Positions 15,830 to 17,188 of a stretch of DNA of 17,188 bases are shown in pieces (the first letter of the stretch is position 1; each line of letters starts with the position of its first letter). This DNA comes from Bacteroidota bacterium (GTDB taxonomy: Bacteria > Bacteroidota > Bacteroidia > Bacteroidales > FEN-979), in assembly GCA_026391755.1 (NCBI GenBank), contig JAPLDN010000115.1, forward strand, positions 1-17,188. The letters are read 5' to 3'. The notes beneath the pieces were generated by a model, which worked only from the letters and a program-made list of their open reading frames with translations, was not told the origin of the DNA and did no database searches. The position numbers and the translations under genes are program-made.

Positions 15830-16753
15830 TTATATTGCAGCTGCCATGATGATAGAGGCCTGTTTGGATTCTTCAGTATCGGAACGGGATGTCAGGACAA
15901 TCGGGGCGGCTGCTCCGAGCACTACAGCGGCAAGCTGTGCATTAGCCGAGAAACCCCATGACTTGTATAACATATTACCGGCTTCGATATCGGGTGCGAT
16001 CAGCAGGTCGGCGTCCCCGGCCACATCGCTCACAATGCCTTTATGTTCTGCACTTGCAGCGCTAACAGCGTTATCGTATGCGAGCGGACCGTCAATGATG
16101 CAGTTTTTAATTTGTCCGCGCTGGTTCATTTTAGCCAGCAGGGCTGCTTCGGTGGTGGCTATCATCGCCTCATTCACCATTTCAACAGCGGCAAGAACGG
16201 CAACTTTAGGGTTAATGTATCCAAGCTTGTTCATAAATTCCACTGCATTGTTTACGATTGCAATCTTGGTTTTGAAATCGGGCGCGGGGATCATGGCAGC
16301 GTCGCTGAGACCGAGAAGTTTGTGATATGTCGGTATCTCAAACAAGGCAAAATGTGAAATCACATCACCCTTCCGTAAACCGTTCTCTTTGTCAAGGACC
16401 CCTCTTAGGAAGGTTGCGGTTGAGACAAAGCCTTTCATCAGGATATCGGCCTGCTTTTCCCTGACCATGGTAACGGCTTTCCTTACGGCAAGCGCATCAA
16501 CTTCTTCATTGATGATCTTCATCTTGCTTACATCCAGGTTTAATTTGGCCGCGATGTCTTTAATCTTTTTCTCATTACCGATGAGTATGGCCTCGACGAG
16601 GCCCATCCTGTCAACGGCACAGATTGCTTCCAGGCAGTGTTCATCATGAGCAACTGCAACAGCTAATCGTTTCTTCCCTGAGTTTTTTGCTAATCCCTGC
16701 AGTTCGGTGAGTTTTGTGAGCACGCCTTTTTTGGCTTCAGTTTGGGTAGTCAT
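15830..16753 (-). CDS. ptb: Phosphate butyryltransferase
   Basis: The 307-residue protein, full length for the PTA/PTB family (about 300), starts at ATG 16753. Characteristic segments are DGPLAYDNAVS (221-231), LIAPDIEAGNMLYK (251-264) and APIVLTSRSD (283-292), the acyl-CoA/phosphate-site region, with the length and DGPLA motif of butyryl rather than acetyl enzymes. It exchanges CoA for phosphate on butyryl-CoA (and often branched acyl-CoA), feeding butyrate kinase. Cytosolic. It is the first gene of a five-gene operon with its own promoter (16817-16847) and an unusually good Shine-Dalgarno, AGGAGG (16763-16768), 9 bases before the start. Tryptophanase is divergent. Confidence 0.93.
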   Translation of the reverse strand: MTTQTEAKKGVLTKLTELQGLAKNSGKKRLAVAVAHDEHCLEAICAVDRMGLVEAILIGNEKKIKDIAAKLNLDVSKMKIINEEVDALAVRKAVTMVREKQADILMKGFVSTATFLRGVLDKENGLRKGDVISHFALFEIPTYHKLLGLSDAAMIPAPDFKTKIAIVNNAVEFMNKLGYINPKVAVLAAVEMVNEAMIATTEAALLAKMNQRGQIKNCIIDGPLAYDNAVSAASAEHKGIVSDVAGDADLLIAPDIEAGNMLYKSWGFSANAQLAAVVLGAAAPIVLTSRSDTEESKQASIIMAAAI

Positions 16754-16762
16754 ACAATGGTT

Positions 16763-16768
16763 CCTCCT
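16763..16768 (-). promoter_or_regulatory. Strong Shine-Dalgarno for ptb
   Basis: Minus-strand AGGAGG lies 9 bases before the ptb ATG. Most Bacteroidota genes, including the others here, have no such site, so this one stands out and fixes the start choice. Confidence 0.7.
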
Positions 16769-16816
16769 AAAAATTTTATTTTGTTATGTTATGTTTATCA
16801 GGCTTATCCGACATAG

Positions 16817-16847
16817 CAAACCTACGGCATTTTTGGCATTTGGACAA
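16817..16847 (-). promoter_or_regulatory. Promoter of the ptb-permease-buk-peptidase-PLP enzyme operon
   Basis: On the minus strand, TTG (16847-16845), 20 bases, then TAGGTTTG (16824-16817) fits TTG-N19/20-TAnnTTTG. The transcript would start near 16811, leaving a leader of about 58 bases. The spacer contains two direct GGCATTT copies (plus strand 16826-16832 and 16835-16841, period 9), which could be an operator; that is speculative. Confidence 0.65.
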
Positions 16848-16880
16848 ACTTTCCAAAAAAAATCATTTGAAAAAAATCCA

Positions 16881-16888
16881 TATCTTTG
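16881..16888 (+). promoter_or_regulatory. -7 box of the tryptophanase promoter
   Basis: TATCTTTG matches TAnnTTTG and lies 24 bases before the ATG, predicting a very short leader. A TTG at 16867-16869 is only 11 bases upstream, too close for the normal spacing, so activation by a regulator is possible. Confidence 0.5.
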
Positions 16889-16912
16889 CTTCATTGAAAT
16901 AACATTCCTCTT

Positions 16913-17188
16913 ATGGAACTTCCCTTCGCAGAATCATACCGTATCAAAATGGTCGAACCTATCCGCCGAACAACCAGGGCGGAACGCGAAAAATGGATCA
17001 GAGAAGCAAAATATAACCTGTTTAACCTGAAAAGCGAATATGTTTTCGTGGACCTGCTCACCGATTCCGGTACAGGGGCAATGAGCGACAGGCAGTGGAG
17101 TGAGATTATGCTGGGTGATGAAAGCTATGCAGGAGCTTCTTCATTCTATAAGTTCAAAGATGCTATCACCGAAATCACCGGTTTTGAA
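16913..17188 (+). CDS. tnaA: Tryptophanase (partial, N-terminal 92 residues; tyrosine phenol-lyase is the alternative)
   Basis: ATG at 16913 begins a frame open to the window edge. The start MELPFAESYRIKMVEPIRR and the core VFVDLLTDSGTGAMSDRQW plus IMLGDESYAGASSFYK are hallmark segments of beta-eliminating PLP lyases of the tryptophanase/tyrosine phenol-lyase group. The ELPFAESYRIKMVEPIRR opening is the Bacteroidota tryptophanase type. The enzyme splits tryptophan into indole, pyruvate and ammonia in the cytosol. The PLP lysine and the residues that separate the two activities lie outside the window. It is divergent from the ptb-buk operon, 159 bases away, which fits shared control of amino-acid fermentation. 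Confidence 0.85.
   Translation, partial: MELPFAESYRIKMVEPIRRTTRAEREKWIREAKYNLFNLKSEYVFVDLLTDSGTGAMSDRQWSEIMLGDESYAGASSFYKFKDAITEITGFE

Noticed and set aside
15822..16325. A plus-strand ORF of 167 codons opposite ptb
   Set aside because: Low-complexity Ala/Ser-rich translation produced by the complementary strand of the Ptb gene.
1..17188. CRISPR arrays, tRNA or rRNA genes, insertion sequences
   Set aside because: None seen: no repeat-spacer pattern, no cloverleaf-like or rRNA segments, and no transposase or integrase-like frame.

Overview
The window looks like a chromosomal segment of a Bacteroidota (probably Bacteroidales-type) bacterium. The evidence is two proteins with type IX secretion (T9SS) C-terminal sorting domains, a BACON domain, a PID-CTERM-like sorting protein, a DUF2846-like exported protein, and several promoters of the TTG-N19/20-TAnnTTTG type typical of this phylum. 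The left part (about 1-4700) is visibly more AT-rich than the right part and holds mostly exported proteins of unknown function. The right part holds metabolic genes.

Layout. At 2-517 (+) is a partial exported-type gene with a discoidin-like domain, interrupted by an in-frame TAG. From 518 to 953 there are only two micro-ORFs on the minus strand: a zinc-ribbon peptide and a 34-residue membrane peptide. Three minus-strand genes follow, read right to left: a lipocalin-like exported protein (3174-4184), a Kelch/BACON/T9SS protein (1682-3163) and a DUF2846-like protein (954-1550). The 527-base gap 4185-4711 carries two divergent promoters of nearly the same sequence. On the plus strand, a large beta-helix T9SS surface protein (4712-8701) is split by an in-frame TAG at 7814, followed by a small PID-CTERM-like protein (8714-8980). 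A bidirectional terminator at 8997-9022 separates these from a minus-strand exported protein built on four LAPVxPxEAxFxD repeats (9044-9490).

The right 7 kb is one tight minus-strand operon, read from 16753 down to 9758: phosphate butyryltransferase, an APC amino-acid permease with a C-terminal PspC domain, butyrate kinase, a DPP IV-like S9 peptidase, and a D-threonine aldolase/D-serine dehydratase family enzyme. Tryptophanase starts divergently at 16913 and runs off the window. Together these suggest a peptide and amino-acid fermentation module: peptide trimming, amino-acid import, side-chain or ammonia release, and acyl-CoA to acyl-phosphate to acid with ATP yield. That reading is inferred from gene content.

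The most unusual points are: (i) in-frame TAG codons inside two surface-protein genes, plus a TAG that alone separates the in-frame peptidase and PLP-enzyme genes; (ii) an in-frame loss of about 45 residues in the S9 peptidase that removes the catalytic Asp; (iii) the permease-PspC fusion placed between ptb and buk; (iv) the LAPVxPxEAxFxD repeat protein with a LytTR-like direct repeat upstream.
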